In this document: positions 1-13,127 of the stretch, piece after piece
Layout of the letters: each line of letters starts with the position of its first letter
Position numbering within the stretch: position 1 is the stretch's first letter
DNA from: Anseranas semipalmata
Lineage: Eukaryota > Chordata > Aves > Anseriformes > Anseranatidae
DNA: 64,000 nt
Assembly (NCBI GenBank): GCA_013399115.1
Contig: VXAA01001304.1
Location: forward strand, 179,298 to 243,297
Direction of reading: 5' to 3'
Program-made: the position numbers and the translations under genes
The notes under the pieces: model-generated
The model's input: only the letters and a program-made list of their open reading frames with translations
What the model was told of the DNA's origin: nothing
The model's database searches: none

Positions 1-3000
1 ATGCTGTAATCTCTTCTGCCCCCTCCTTGCAGCAGTAATTCCATGAAGCAATAAGGACTGGCTTTGTCCCCTCTAGAAATAATATTGGGTTAACTGCAGC
101 CAAATGCAATTTGATTTTATTTCCTGTAAGATCTGCTGTGGCTTTCTTAGCAAAATATCAGTTTTCTTTGAACCAAGAAGTCCTGCTCTCAATATCTGAC
201 CTTAATTTGTGTTCTTTACAGTGCAAGCTAACTATGCCTTCCAGCATTAGGTGGTGATCCTGATTCATGAACATTGTGGAAGTTTTTCAATTTCCAGATC
301 AGGCCTGGATATGCAATCACACTTGGTACTACAGTGTAAAATACAAAATATCTTTGTAGCTGAGTATAGCAAAAATGCTACGGGCTTGCTTCTCAAATCT
401 TTTCAGATCCACAAACAAGCACCTTTACATAGAAGGTCAGCCTTCAGCAGCTGCAGCAGCCTGTAATTGTTTCTGTATAACTGAAAGACATAAAAGCTTC
501 TGACATGGATTTTCTGGCTGTGCTTATCAAGTTGCCCTGATTCTTACCTGCCTTTTGTTATATGCTTTTCCTCTCCTTTAGATTAGACAGTTCCTTTGTT
601 CTTGCCAGCCTCTCTGGTAAGAGACTCAGCCTGTTTGACTGCTCTATTGGTGGGTGTTGTGCTTGGTATTAATCCATCCCAGAATTCCTTCTGTCAGATG
701 GACAAAAAGCTGGACACTTCCATCGCCACCTTCCCCTGTCACCCCTGGGTCGTGTGTTACACTATTACTGCGCTTCTGGCCAATGGGATTTTTCTTGACC
801 TGTTTTTGCTTAATTTTTGAGTAGTTGTTCTTCTTCTTCTTCTGTCAGCTACAAACATTAATTATGCTTTGTTATTGGTTACTTGCATTACTTGTTTTCG
901 TTGTCTTTAAAGCAATATATAGAAATAATGGGATGCACCCATGAGGGAGCTGGCAGATGCGGTTGTAGGCCACTCTCGATAATCTTTTCTTGATTGTGGC
1001 AAATGGAAGAAGTGCCTGAAGACTGGAGGAAAGCCAATGTGACTCCTGTCTTCAAGAAGGGCAAGGAGGAGGACCCAGGGCTGGTCAGCCTGATCAGCCT
1101 CACCTCAATTGCTGGGAATAACGAAATTACCAGCCTGATGGATGAGGGAGGAGCAGTGGATATTATCTTCCTTGACATCAGTAAGGCCTTTGATGCTGTC
1201 CCCCATAGGATCCTCACAAAGAGGCTGTTGGTGTGTGGGCTGGGTGAAAAGACAGTGAGGTGGATCAAAAACTGGCTGGACCCAAAAAGGTACCCTCAGT
1301 AAATTCACAGGCACCACAAAACTGGATGGAATGGCTGACTCACCAGAGGGCTGTGCTGCCATTCGGAGGTCTGTCGACAGAATCTCATGAAGCTTAACAA
1401 GAAGTCCAAAGTCCTGCACCTGGGGAGGAACAACCCCAGGCACCAGTGTATACTGGGGGCCAGCCAGCTGGAAAGCAGCTCTGCAGAAATGGACCTAGGA
1501 GTCCTGGTGGACACCAAGTTGAACACAAAGCAGCAATGTGCCCTTGCTGCCAAGAAGGTTAACAGTATTCTTGGCTGTAGATGGAGCTAGGTCCTTTTCA
1601 GTGGTGTCCAGTGCAAGTGGCAATGGCCACAAACTGGCACACAGGAGATTCCGTCTAAACATCAGGAAGCACTTCTTTACTGTGAGGGTAACTGAGCACT
1701 GGCACAGGTTGCCCAGGGAGGCTGTGGAGCCTGCCTCATTGGAGATCTTCAGAAGCCATCTGGATGTGGTTCTGGGCAACCTGTTTTAGGTGTCCCTGCT
1801 TGAGCAGGGGGGTTGGACCGGATGGCTTTCTGAGGTTCCTTCCAACTTCAACCATTTTGTGATTCTGTGAAATACATTTGAGTGAACAATCTGTAGCAGT
1901 GAATTTACATCATGAGCAGAATTTGCAAGTTTTTTTTCCTGTAGTCTGCTTTGCTTCCTTATGTTCACTTTGTAAGAGACTGTGATGAAATGAGTTTTAA
2001 TGGCATTTGGGAGGGCTGGTGGACTTTGGAAATTCACACACTTTTTAAGCAAGCTGGAGCAAAAAAAAATGTTTGTAAAGGCTACTGGAAAACTGAAAAC
2101 TTGTCATGGCCCTCTGCCGAGACAAAGATGTATTGCATAGGGTTTTGCAGGGGTCTGTCCTGATATTAAATAATAATAATAAAAAAAAAATAGAATGTTT
2201 TCATTAAAAGTTTGGGCAATAACATTACCCAAAGGAGAGTTGCGGCAAGCATGTTGATCATAAGAGCTGGATCAAAATCACAGACAATCTAAAACAATAT
2301 TACTCATTAGGGCCATGTATTATGTGTAGGGAGAAATGATTTCTTGCATGTCTCTTGATTAGGTAGTCACTTCTCCAGAGGAAAGCATTTTCTGTGTTCA
2401 GAGAAGATTGTAGTCAAGAAAGACAGGATGGGCAACATCCATAAAATGAGAACCTCTGTTCACTTCAAGTTCACCAGCAACATTTGATTAAAATGTGATT
2501 ATTGTCTCTGTCTAAACTGTAAAGGGGAAGAGTGCAGTCTGAAGGGTTTCCATGCCCATCTAAGTGTAGAAAAGGGATGATTGTCTCCTCAATTTGACTT
2601 GAAGTGCGATGTTTTCCAGCAGGGTATTCATAAATTGACCATCTGTTAGCTTTAATTAAAGAATCCTTTTTAGAGTCTAATGGATTAACACTGCTGCTTA
2701 TCATGGCTACTTGCATTGTTATTTCCCTGTGCAGGCCCATCAGTCTGTATCCTCCTGCTGCCTCTGGCATTTGTGATAAGGACCATCTTTTCTGATCTGT
2801 GCCTTTGCACGATGGAGTCCTTGTCTGTGACTAATGGTGCTGGTATGTCTAGTAGTATGCTACAGGAGAAGGGGAAGGCATCAGAAAGGAAGAGGACCCA
2901 ACATGTGTAGTGGCAACCTAAGCACATCTTTAAGAGAAGGAATGAAATGAATAGCAAATAATGATCAAAGTTACTTTTCTAGGAGCCTAATTCTGAGGAG

Positions 3001-4792
3001 GATGTCTTGTGTTATGAAGATCATCTCTGATGTGTGTTATGTCATAACTTTGAGAGCTGAGTGTTCTGTATTTGTGGTACAGTTTTAATAGTTCATTAAC
3101 ATTTTATTTCAAGATTGAAATTCTTTGCTCCATACCTTGCATAGAATTTTTCATTTGGAGCCAGCTCTGAGCCAAAAACAACGTACAAATATAAAGTGGG
3201 TTTCTGTTCAGTAGTTGGTCAGAACAGTGCTTATTGCTGCTTTCTAGTCTACTCCTTGTGGTAGTGTGACTGTGTTGCGTCCAAGCTCTTTTACAATGTA
3301 ATCTGTTTCTCAAAAGCTTCAAATATCTAGTTTGTTGAAGCAGTTTAGTTGATTCGGTCTTCTAGACTTCATCTCTTCTGCCAGTTGGTTGCTGGTGCTA
3401 AATAGAGAATGATCTCAAAGGGGCAGTTGTAAGTTAAATTTCAGAGCCTCTTAAAAAAATTGAAAAACAAAATGCTTGTATAGTGCCACAGTTTTTTTAA
3501 TTTAGTAGCTATCTTCATAAATGGCATCTAGTGGAAAACTTTTGTATTTTTGTTTGTGGAGGACTAGGGGAAGCAGACTGTTTCAAGGATAATTGAGATC
3601 TTTGAATTCATAGAATTATTAATCTCCTTCCAATGCGGCGTTGTTTTGGAATGAGTTGGCTGATGCAAGGCTGCCTGATGTTCTTTTGGTACCTGCACAG
3701 TGCATAAATGTAATAAAAATCAGATTTCTGATAAGAGGTGAAGATCCTTTGTTTTGTAACTGAATTGTAAAATAGGTAGTATTTGGACAAACCTTTCTTC
3801 TTTGAAATGGGAGGATTTGCAGAAGATGAGTGATTTGATCAGAAGTATCGTTTCGTTCTTATTAGAGGACCGATCAGTATTTTCATACTTAGTGTGTACG
3901 TATAGATGCTGAATAAAGTATTCTTTTTTGATTCACCTTGACAGATTCATTCTTTGGCTCATTTTAAGTGCCGAGAAAATGACAGAAAAATATATTCAGT
4001 GCTAAAGAGCTCATTGTGGTATCTGTTTTATTCCTGTGATGTGCCAGTTTTGGAGGTTGGCTCAAGGTCCCTTGAAAAGACTCTGGTGTATTTGAGAAGT
4101 ACCATATTAATTCCATGTAAATGACTTCAGCTTTCTTTCCTGTAGACCTTGAGAGAAGATTTGTGCAGAATAAGAAACAAATCATATATCTTCAGCTTGT
4201 TCACCCTTACGTATTGTAGAATTGAAGATTTTGGAACTCTTTTTTTTTTTTTTGAGATAACAGTGCACATTTGTGGTGAATGAATTTCATTGTTTGTTTT
4301 CTCCTTAATCTTAAATGTAGGTGTCTAATCTATTCCTCGTTCGTGGGGGGCTGTTCTCAACAGTGCCTTCTTCTGTACCGCTTTGCAATGCCAGGCAATA
4401 GATTTGTCCTGCTTTTAATGATTATCCATCTGAAACAACTACGAACTAGATCTCAGCTCAGAATGTGGGACCTTGATTTTTCTCTTTTATTTTCTCCTGT
4501 CATGTACAGCATTTTAACATCAGTGTTTTAAGTGGTAAAGGTACCTGGAGGTAATATGCAGTGGGGAAAGAAAAACATGACCTAAGCAAAAATTGCAGTT
4601 AATACATAGAATTCTTCTAGAAATTTTTGACTAAATAATATGCCTATAACATTATTCTGTGTATTAAACTTTTCAATGGGATGTTCAACTTTTTCATTTA
4701 AGAGGAAGCCTTTTTAGGAGCAGTGTTTGCTGATTCAGACTTTGTGGTGGTTGAACAGTTTGTTTTTTTTCCCCCTGCTCCCTCTGTTTTAG
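1..4792 (+). other. KHDRBS3 intron, 3' portion (upstream exons outside window)
   Basis: No KH-domain exon or other coding exon is visible before 4793 in any frame, so the window opens inside an intron. Apart from the CR1 fragment at 926-1871 the sequence is unique-looking, AT-rich and full of short open frames that match nothing I recognise. Confidence 0.8.
926..1871 (+). mobile_element. CR1 LINE fragment with internal deletions
   Basis: Translation gives CR1 ORF2 reverse-transcriptase pieces in order: EVPEDWRKANVTPVFKKGKE, then DIIFLDISKAFDAVPHRIL, then [18 protein letters not shown] and [20 protein letters not shown], and the C-terminal VRVTEHWHRLPREAVEPASL. It ends in the CR1 3' tail (CCTTCCAACTTCAACC, then ATTCTGTG) near 1870. 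Blocks are missing between the pieces (about 1103, 1300 and 1572), so it is a dead copy with several internal deletions. The short open frames here (994-1302, 1387-1590, 1538-1789) are its remains. Confidence 0.9.
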
Positions 4793-4932
4793 GACTACAA
4801 TGATGAAATCAGACAGGCACAGCTTCAAGAATTAACGTATTTGAATGGTGGTTCAGAAAACGCAGAAGTTCCAGTAGTTCGTGGAAAACCATCTATTCGA
4901 GCAAGAGGAGTACCAGTTCCTGCTTTGTCCAG
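4793..4932 (+). CDS. KHDRBS3: KHDRBS3 coding exon, QUA2 region (probably exon 5 of 9)
   Basis: First coding exon in the window: 46 codons plus two bases of an Arg codon completed in the next exon. It follows a strong acceptor (long T/C tract, then TTTTAG) and ends at a GTAAAT donor. The translation opens [20 protein letters not shown], the QUA2 segment that closes the STAR domain (QUA1-KH-QUA2) of KHDRBS3/SLM2, a nuclear RNA-binding protein that binds U(U/A)AA-type sites and controls alternative splicing, for example of neurexin transcripts. The paralogue KHDRBS2 has a different run after ELSYLNG, so KHDRBS3 is the better match. The exon then enters the RG-rich linker ([20 protein letters not shown]). 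Residue numbers near 159-205 are inferred from the roughly 346-residue human protein. The KH-domain exons are not in the window. Confidence 0.96.
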
Positions 4933-7900
4933 GTAAATATCTCAGTTGCAGTGGTCTTCTGTTTGTGTATATTTTAAGCTCAAACATTAAAAAATAATAA
5001 TAATAAAAAAATACTCAAGGTACAGTAGTAAGATGTGTGAAATAAGGACCCCAAAATAAGAATAGAATAGAGATAGAATAGGGAGATAATCTTGATTCTT
5101 CAGACAGTCTAATCAGGTTAGACTGAATTAACAACAGTGCTTAAATTTGTCTTATGAAACTTGAAAGATACACTTTAAGAAACACTATGCATCATACAAG
5201 ATGTTCGGTCTTACTGTGAGCACTTGCTTGATTGCTAACTTTAAATTGCTCCTTAGGTTCATGTAGGGACTACATCTTCACCCTATGGAGCTCACAGCTT
5301 TTGAAAAACTGGTAAAAACCTGTCCTGCTTTGACTAATGAATTTTGTAGTGATTTCTCTGTTTTTTTTCTAATATACACATTCCTTTTTTACTGTATTAC
5401 AGCAAGTTTTCAGGCTTGTGATAAAAATAGTGTTATAGAAATGTTCTGGAGGTAGAATTTGGATTTTGGCTCATCTCAGCAGCACTTTTTTCATGAGAAG
5501 TGTCTTTTGTTTGATTCAGGAATAGGCAAGTTTACTGCTTCTTTTGCTTTATTTCTCTTGACACAGGAGATGTTTTATTTTTACTCTAGCATCCCCTATC
5601 TTCGTTGAAGTACTGAGATGACAGCTTCAACTCCTTCGAGTCCTGAAGTGTGAAAACAAAACTAAATAAAGTGCATTACAGTTTGTTACGGTACAGAAAG
5701 ATTGTGACTGCAGCAGCTAAGTGTAACAGTTTTCTGTGGTGAACTGTTTTCTTTCAGCTGTAGCTATGGTTCTTTATTAGTGCAGGCTTGAAACTTACAT
5801 TTCAGCTTTTGAAATAATTTCAAAATAATGTTCTGAAGTGTTTTTGCTCAGATTAAGCATGTTAGAGGAAGAGATACTGAGGAATTACTGCCCTTAAAAA
5901 GATCTGCTTATAGTTACGTGTGTCCTGATGATAATGATTGTTAACACAATACAGAATGGATCTTAATTTAGACAATTTACACTTACTGTTGGTTGCATCC
6001 TGTAAGAACATAACTGCTTTCTTTAAATCAACAAATTTTTGTTCTTATATTCTTAAGTAATATTACAAAATATATCTGTTCTCCTTCTTTTGATTTTAAT
6101 GTTACTCAAAGTAGTGGTAATTATATCTCGAGGTTCATGTCTTTAGCACTGTAATCAGCCATTAAAAAAAAAAAAGTATTGCAAATTAGATCTTATTTGC
6201 TTTTGGAGATTTACTGGTTTACTTCAGTTAAATATCTTGTTTTCAGTTCTTCCATGATGCCTGTAACAGCTTTACTGCAGGTGCTGTGAGGGCTCAGTAC
6301 AGACACTTGCAGTTTTGTTTTGCTTTTCTCATTTCTGATGTGTCCTTAAGCTAGTGTTTCTGTGATAAGAAGATGGTTACTGTTTGGTCTGATCTCTCAT
6401 CCTTATCACTAAAGTTCCTCATAACTGATTTCCACTACTAAGTATCTAGTACATGCACGCTTTTTATAGTATTGAAATTCTCGCATATCGCTACTTCCAT
6501 CCTCTGGATTTCAGTAAATTGTTTTTTCAAACCTGCATGTTATGCAAGACATGCGTGCTGTTATGTAGCTCGCAAAATCCTTTGTAGTTCATTGTATTGG
6601 CATACTCTTGAAGTGTCTTCAGGGTAAATTTAAATGTTATTAGCATTTGATTTGGAGATGACAGCTGAAAATTGTATTTGTCCTCTACATTTTTTTCATT
6701 TATGATCTAAAGAAAACTGTAAGGTTGTTGGTTTGTTTGATGTGTCCTTACTTTAAGGCTTGTCTTAAAGTGTAAGTCTTTTTTTCCCCGTCAGAAATTG
6801 AAGCTCTCCTTTAGCATAAAAGATTCCTTGAGTGAGATTTACAATGTCATTGCTACTGAGATACTACAGCCATTGGGTTAAAAGTCTCAAACTCAGTTTT
6901 AATGCTCTGATTCTTTTTAGCACAAATTGACTTCAGTGAGTAATATTTTCATTGAAGGAAGGCTTTGTTAAAGGCTTTGTCTTAAAATGATGAGACAGTT
7001 TGGGTAACGAGCATCCTTGAAACCTCTAGGAGAGACTGAAGCAAAGCCTGCAGAATAAGAAATTATACTTGGATATTCTCAAAGTAGTCAGCAGCCTGAG
7101 AAGACTGGTAAAATTAAGTCTAAAAAAACTCAATCCTAACCTCTCTTTATAATCTGCAGGATATTTTTAAGATACCAGCCTTGATACTTGTCACATCTTG
7201 ATGCGGGTGTGATAACTGAGTGTGTTTAAGTTCCCAATTTTTAAGCCTTTTTAATACTACATTATTCCTGAATAGTTTCACTTAAATACTAATTTATGCC
7301 TTTTTTTACTCCTTATCAGACATCTTGAAACTGGAGATAATGCATCTTATCAAGTGCCTTCTTTTAAGACGACTTGTTACATGTATGTTTAGCTCCATAC
7401 AAAAATTTCACTTTGTAGAAATTAATACATTTGTTGTGCTTTCATAAAAAATTCTAGCTTGTGCACAGGTATTCCCATACATGGTAAGTAAACTCCTAAT
7501 GGTTGTGTTTCGTCAGCATAATTTTTATTCTAGTGTTTCTGGATTGTTCTAAACTTTTTTGCCTCAATTTTTTTATGACTCTACAGTCAAGTAATATTCT
7601 GGGGAGGTGAGGGTAGATCATTGAAATTGGGCTTAGACTTGCTTCTTTCCATCTACTGCTGACCCCATTTTTAGTTTTTTTTCCCTCCCTCCTAACACTG
7701 TTAAACATGGTGACCTTCAGATGCTATCACAACATTGCTACCATTTTCTGTGGGGATTATGCTGAACACCCAACCTTTTTAATTATTACCTGCCTCCTCT
7801 GCTGCAGAAAGGGGACATGAGAACCTTGCCCTGCTGAATGCCCAGTCTTTATTTTAAATCCTGACATTGTTCTTAGATGGTTTCTTGGAGATAACTATAT

Positions 7901-9542
7901 AAACGGAAGGATTATACAAGCTACTTCTCATTTTTTGTGCTAGCACACTTAGAATATTTATTATTTAGTGTGTTGCTGTTATTAGTGAGTAGCTAGAAGA
8001 TGGACCTCCTTTGGAATCAGGATTTCTCTTTAAAGCATTTGAATTCCTCTCCAGAATCAGTGCAGTATAAAGGGTAGTACTACCTAAAAGCAAAATCTTA
8101 TTGAAGTCTGTAAACACGTTAACACATGTTAATGTATACCTCTGAGGATATTTTGCAAATATATAACAGTAGCATTTGCTCTCTGAGATTTAAATTCCTA
8201 TTTTATAAGTAAAAATGAGACTTAAGGATCCCTCAATTCTGACTCAAATTCAGACATACTGAAAAAGTGGAATTTTAGAGGATGGTAATAGTGAGTCTAA
8301 GGATATGGATAAATTTTCCTTGCAGCCCTGAGGTGGAGGGAAAAAATTGTCACTTATAACCAGGAATAGTTTTTGTTGTTCAGCATGTAGTCTAGCTACT
8401 ATTCTCACTGTACTGTAAAACAATCCAGACCCAAAAAGTCAGGAGTGAGTAAATGGGAGAGCTGGTTGAGTTTACTCCCATTAATGAGAGGAGATACGTT
8501 TGAAAGCAGATAGTTTTGTTTCAGTAAGATGAGGTAAGGAAAAAAATTCATAGTCAACCTAAAGAGGTGATTTTTTTTTTCTTGCTTTTCTCGTAAAGCA
8601 TTTGACCAATTTCACAATAAGTAATAGCTGATAAAGTGTTCAGAATTGAGTTTTCACCTTTTTCTAGGCTAATCCTGGCAAGCTATGCAGCATGATTTCA
8701 TAGTGGTATCTTCATGCATAGTAGATGCATCTGCTTGTTTCTTTAAACAACCTGCATTATATGTATCCTTATAGTCTGGCTGTTGAACTAGGTTTGCCAG
8801 AATGTTGTAGCTACTTTTACTATAGACTGCTATCACTTGTAAACTGCATTTATACAGAGAAACGTTGAGTTTCTTCTCCTAAGAACAGCTGTTACCCTGG
8901 ACAGGTGGCCTGTGTGGAACAGGACAGATTTTCCTTCAGGCTTATCAGTTTAAATAATTTCTCGTATAGCCAACATGTAGGAATTGCCCAGACAAAGAAA
9001 TAGCTAAATACTCTTATTCCTCAATGAGTTTGCATGTTTTGTTTTTTTTTTTCCGTTCATTTACTTTTAATTAATATTTCTGTGTATACAGGGCTGGGAT
9101 CCTGGCACTCCATGTAAGGACAAATAAAGCTTTTGCAGACGTTGTAGGCTAGAATTTGCTGTCTTCTATATCAGAATTAATACAAGGTGATGTGGATCAC
9201 TGCTGTAATGTGTTCACAACTTCCAATTGTCCTTTGTTAGTCACTGTATCAAACTTTCGTCATTCCTGTTGTACACTGTCAGGAATAAACTGGTTTGTTT
9301 TTGAAGAATAGCTTCTTGTTGGGAACATGTAGGTAACATTCTCCAAAAGGATCTGTAAATATTGAGAAAGACAGGTATGTTCAGTGTGTTCTGTTTCTTT
9401 AATCTTGTGATAAATCCCCTATTTATAACAAAAAAAAATCCCTGAAACTTGAACATATGTATTACTTCTTGACAAAAGAATACGAAATAAAATTTGCATA
9501 GGAGTGTTTGCTTCAGTAGTGATTCACATGTTAAAAAAAAAA

Positions 9543-10330
9543 AATACGGAATCATCTAGGTTGGAAAAGACCTTCACGTCCCCTAGTGCCATGTCCACAT
9601 GTCTCTTAGATACCTCCAGGGATGGGGACTCCACTTCCCAGGGCAGCCTGTTCCAATACTTCACCATCCCCTCTGTGACGAAATTCTTCCTCATGCCCAA
9701 TCTAAGCCTCCACTGGCACAACTTGAGACCATTTCTTCACATCCTGTCACTACTTATGTGAGAAAAGAGATTGACACCCTCTTCACTGCAGCCTCCTTTC
9801 AGGTAGTTCTGGAGAGTGATGAGGTCTCCCCTCAGCCTCCTCTCCTCCAGACCAAACAACCCCAGTTCCCTCAGCCACTCATCATAAGTCTTGTTTTCTA
9901 GTCCCTTCACCAGCTTCATTGTTCTTTTCTGCACATGCTCAGACAGCTCCTTATCTGTCTTGTAGTGAGGTGTGGTCCTACCAGTGCTGCGTACAAGGGG
10001 ACAATCACTTCCCTGGTCTTGCTGGGCACACTATTTCTGATGCAGGCCAGGATGCCTTAGGCCTTCTTGGCCACTTGGGCACACTGCTGGCTTGTGTTCA
10101 GCCAACTGTCAGACCAGCACCACCAGGTTCTTTTCCGTTGGGCAGCTTTCCAGCCACTCTTNNNNNNNNNNNNNNNNNNNNNNNNNNNNNNNNNNNNNNN
10201 NTGGGGTTGTTATGGCCCAAGTGCAGGACCCAGAACTGAGCTTTGTCAAGTGTCATGCAAATAGACTTGGCCCATCGATCTAGCCTATCCAGATCCCTCT
10301 GCAAAGCCTTCCTACCCTCAAGCAGATAAA
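9543..10330 (-). mobile_element. CR1 LINE fragment, reverse, spanning an assembly gap
   Basis: Reverse copy: the 3' tail is at the low-coordinate end (complement of the ATTCTATG-type tail, then ATCATCTAGGTTGGAAAAGA). Minus-strand frames read CR1 ORF2 C-terminal text: [20 protein letters not shown], then FVTEGMVKYWNRLPWEVESP, and further in LDRLDRWAKSICMTLDKAQF. The 5' end is truncated near the LDRL block. Stops and frameshifts make it inactive. The element also contains the run of N at 10162-10201. Confidence 0.9.
10162..10201. other. Assembly gap (40 N)
   Basis: Forty unknown bases inside the reverse CR1. The flanks (CAGCCACTCTT and TGGGGTTGTTATGGCCCAAG) belong to neighbouring CR1 ORF2 codons. 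From memory of the family only some 20 to 30 bases should separate them, so the gap is probably an estimated or overlapping contig join. Confidence 0.95.
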
Positions 10331-10431
10331 TGGTATGATGATGAAAAGGCAGGAAGCCTCGCTCTCTCTGTGATGGGCACCTGGATATTGAAGTGTTCAA
10401 TAATTTGGTACTCACACTTTAAAATAGAGTA

Positions 10432-10512
10432 TATGAAATACATATATAAATATAAATATATAAAAATAAAATATGATATATAAAAATATATAAATATATA
10501 TATAAATATATA
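10432..10512 (+). repeat. AT-rich TATAAATA low-complexity tract
   Basis: Imperfect repeats of TATAAATA and ATATAAAA for about 80 bases, just beyond the reverse CR1. In RNA sense it is dense in UAAA, close to the word bound by KHDRBS proteins. It may simply be a decayed microsatellite. Confidence 0.8.
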
Positions 10513-11359
10513 ACAGCTGTTATTTTTCAGATGTGTACTATAAAACCTAAACAAAAATATCTGTTTGAGCAACATTGACTGTAGCTGCCAATGTTCAGAG
10601 AAGAAAATATCTCAACATCTATTAACAAAATAATTCGTTATCAGTTTACTGAACAGTTTAAAATGCTGCAGATGTATGGAATTGTGAATGTTAAAATTAA
10701 AGAATTACAAGTATTATAAACTCTTAGGGAACTGGTCCTAAATTTCACAAGTATTTTTACATTAAATCCATTCTTACGTTCTCTTCCCCTTGTGGAGGAG
10801 AGTGATTGAAAAGGAGCTTCATGTAGCAGGTAGTAATTTAATTTGTTTTCATTAAAACATAGAAAGTGAAGGAAAGCTGTGAACTGACTTGAGCTGTGAT
10901 TTCATAATCAGAGTACTTTTACTAACTCATGCAGTCATCCAGTGAAAGAAGAAACTTGAAGTAACAAACAGTATGTAATATTAGAGAGAAGAAATAGTGA
11001 TAAGTGGAAAGATGAGACGGCAGAGCTACTGCCAAGGGAAACTGGTAAGGGAGTATTAGAGAGAAGCTATTCCTGCTATGGTCAAGGTCAATAACTTTGT
11101 TGTGAATAAATCACAGAAATTATGTAGGGCTACTATAAAGTATTGATGATAAAAATTATTGTTAATAAAGACCAAAGAGGAAGAAGTGTTTAAATAGTTC
11201 TCTGTGGGTGTATTTAAGTTGTACGAGCTGGTAAAATACTACTTCATAGGCAATCAAGAATTATATTAGTACCTGTGAGTTATTCTAAATGTTCACATCT
11301 CCAAGTCTAATAGATAGTATAACCTGCTTCTCAGTGGTACTAGATTTTTGTAAGAGTGC

Positions 11360-12078
11360 TTTTCCACTGGGGTGGTTTCACCCTGAGGGCAGCTAAGCTC
11401 TGCCACACCTCTCACTCCCCCTGCTCAAAGGAAGAGGGGGAGAAAATACAATGGAAAGGGCTCAAGGGTCACTCACCGATTACTGTCACTGGCAAAATGG
11501 ACTCAATGTAGGAAGATTAATATAATTTATTGCCTACTACTAACAGACTAGAGCAGTGAGAAACTAAAAGCAAACTAAAACCACCTTTCCCCATCCACCT
11601 TCTCCTACCTCCTCCCCCCAGCAGTGCAGGGGAATAGGGAATGGGGGCTGTGGTCAGTCCCTAATGCTGCATCTCTGCCGCTCCTTCACGGTCACTCTCT
11701 GCCCCTGCTTCACATGGGGTCCCTCCCACGGGATGCCATCCTTCCCGAGCTGGTCCTGTGTGGGCTTCCCACAGGCTGCAGCTCTTCAAGAACTGCTCCA
11801 ATATGGGTCCGTACCACGGGGTCCATCCCTCAGGACCAAACTGCTCCAACATGGCTCCCCCATGGGCAGCAGCTCCCACCAGGCCTCCTGCTCCTGCGTG
11901 GGCTCCTCTCCCCGGGCTGTGGCCTGGGCCTGCTCCTGCTGGGGCTTCCATGGTCCACAGCCTCCTTCAGGCCTCATCCACCTGCTGCACCGTGGGCTCC
12001 TCCACAGGCTACAGTGTGGAGATCTGCCACAGAGGCAACCCCTACGGCCCCCCTGCTACCAAAACCTTGCCACGTAAA
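11360..12078 (-). mobile_element. Avian endogenous-retrovirus-type LTR, antisense (probably solo)
   Basis: A GC-rich block that stands out from its AT-rich surroundings and resembles a common bird LTR family. In the antisense direction it starts TGGCAAGGTTTTGGTAGC (plus-strand end near 12078), carries an AATAAA (complement at 11526-11531), and includes degenerate GCTCCA(A/G)(C/T)ATGG-type units at 11680-12010. No gag, pol or env reading frame adjoins it, so it looks like a solo LTR left by recombination. The long open frames 11624-12082 (+) and 11661-11951 (-) lie entirely inside it and are not genes. Exact ends and family name are uncertain; no clean target duplication was found. Confidence 0.6.
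11526..11531 (-). terminator. Antisense AATAAA inside the LTR
   Basis: TTTATT on the plus strand is AATAAA on the LTR's own strand, in the position expected of the R region. It supports the orientation call. Confidence 0.45.
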
Positions 12079-13127
12079 CTGAATATATCCACGTATCAAG
12101 CTCCTTAATCAAAAGCCAGCAGATTAATAAATTACAAAATGCAATGCTTAGTTAATATTTTAAGTGTACACAGTAAGGTGCGCTTCAGGATTTTTATATA
12201 GTAATCTTATATAACTACTGTGCTATCTTTACAAATCACACTGTAGCATACTAAAGTTTTTGTGAAAGGGCTTTTCTCTTATTCTTCAATTTATTTATGA
12301 CAGCAGATTGAGAAAACTGCTTTATAGAAATTGCTTCATTTTGTACTTGTAATTTTTTTTCTGATGCTAAATTGCAAGTATAGATAATAAAACAGTATTA
12401 TGGGAGGAAGATTCAGGTTCCAACAAAATAGTTTCCATGACATAATTTTCAAGGGATGATGTGATACATGATTTGATTTAAACTATTTTCATGCACTATT
12501 CTGGTACAGACTGGTGTGTAGTGGGGCAAAAAAAAAAAAAAAAAGAATATTGAAATACGTTTTGCTTTATTTAGTCTTGTTCCTGGGAACAAGATTGAAA
12601 AAGACTTTTTTTCATGGTAAAGTCTACAAGTTAATTACCAAGTTCAAGGAGTAAAATTAATTCTTAATTTAAGTACCTAAATTCACTTCCCCATTAAATG
12701 TGCAGGTTGAATTTCTTTCACTGGATTCACCACTCCCAGACTAATACATTCTGGAAAATCAAAACCAAACTGATAATAAAGGTGAAACAGAGAAGTGTTT
12801 TCTGGCATGACTGTACTAATCTGTTTTAGGTCATTGAAGTGTTTCTTTGAGAGTAGGTCTCACTGGTCTCACGTGCATGGACCAACACTTTTTCTTTAAA
12901 ATTTGACTGGAGGTCATGATCATAGCACTTGGCTACAAGCTAAGGTTTTGGTGTGTGTTTAAGTACTATTTAACTATTATAGACTGTTTAGTAGAAAATA
13001 CAGTTAATAGGTACTTCAGGAGTAGAATTGCCCTCATCTAGAGAAACTCGTGGGATTCTGGTTAGCATACTAATTTAAGATTCAAGAATGGAGTTTTTCT
13101 CATAAATATAGCAAAAGGCAAGCCATT

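Noticed and set aside
1..4792. Search for KH-domain exons of KHDRBS3
   Set aside because: No frame gives the KH or QUA1 sequence, so these exons are assumed to lie upstream of the window.
11624..12108. Overlapping open frames of 63-152 codons on both strands
   Set aside because: They lie wholly within the GC-rich LTR; low stop density follows from base composition, the proteins are proline/leucine/serine-biased, and nothing resembles a known family.
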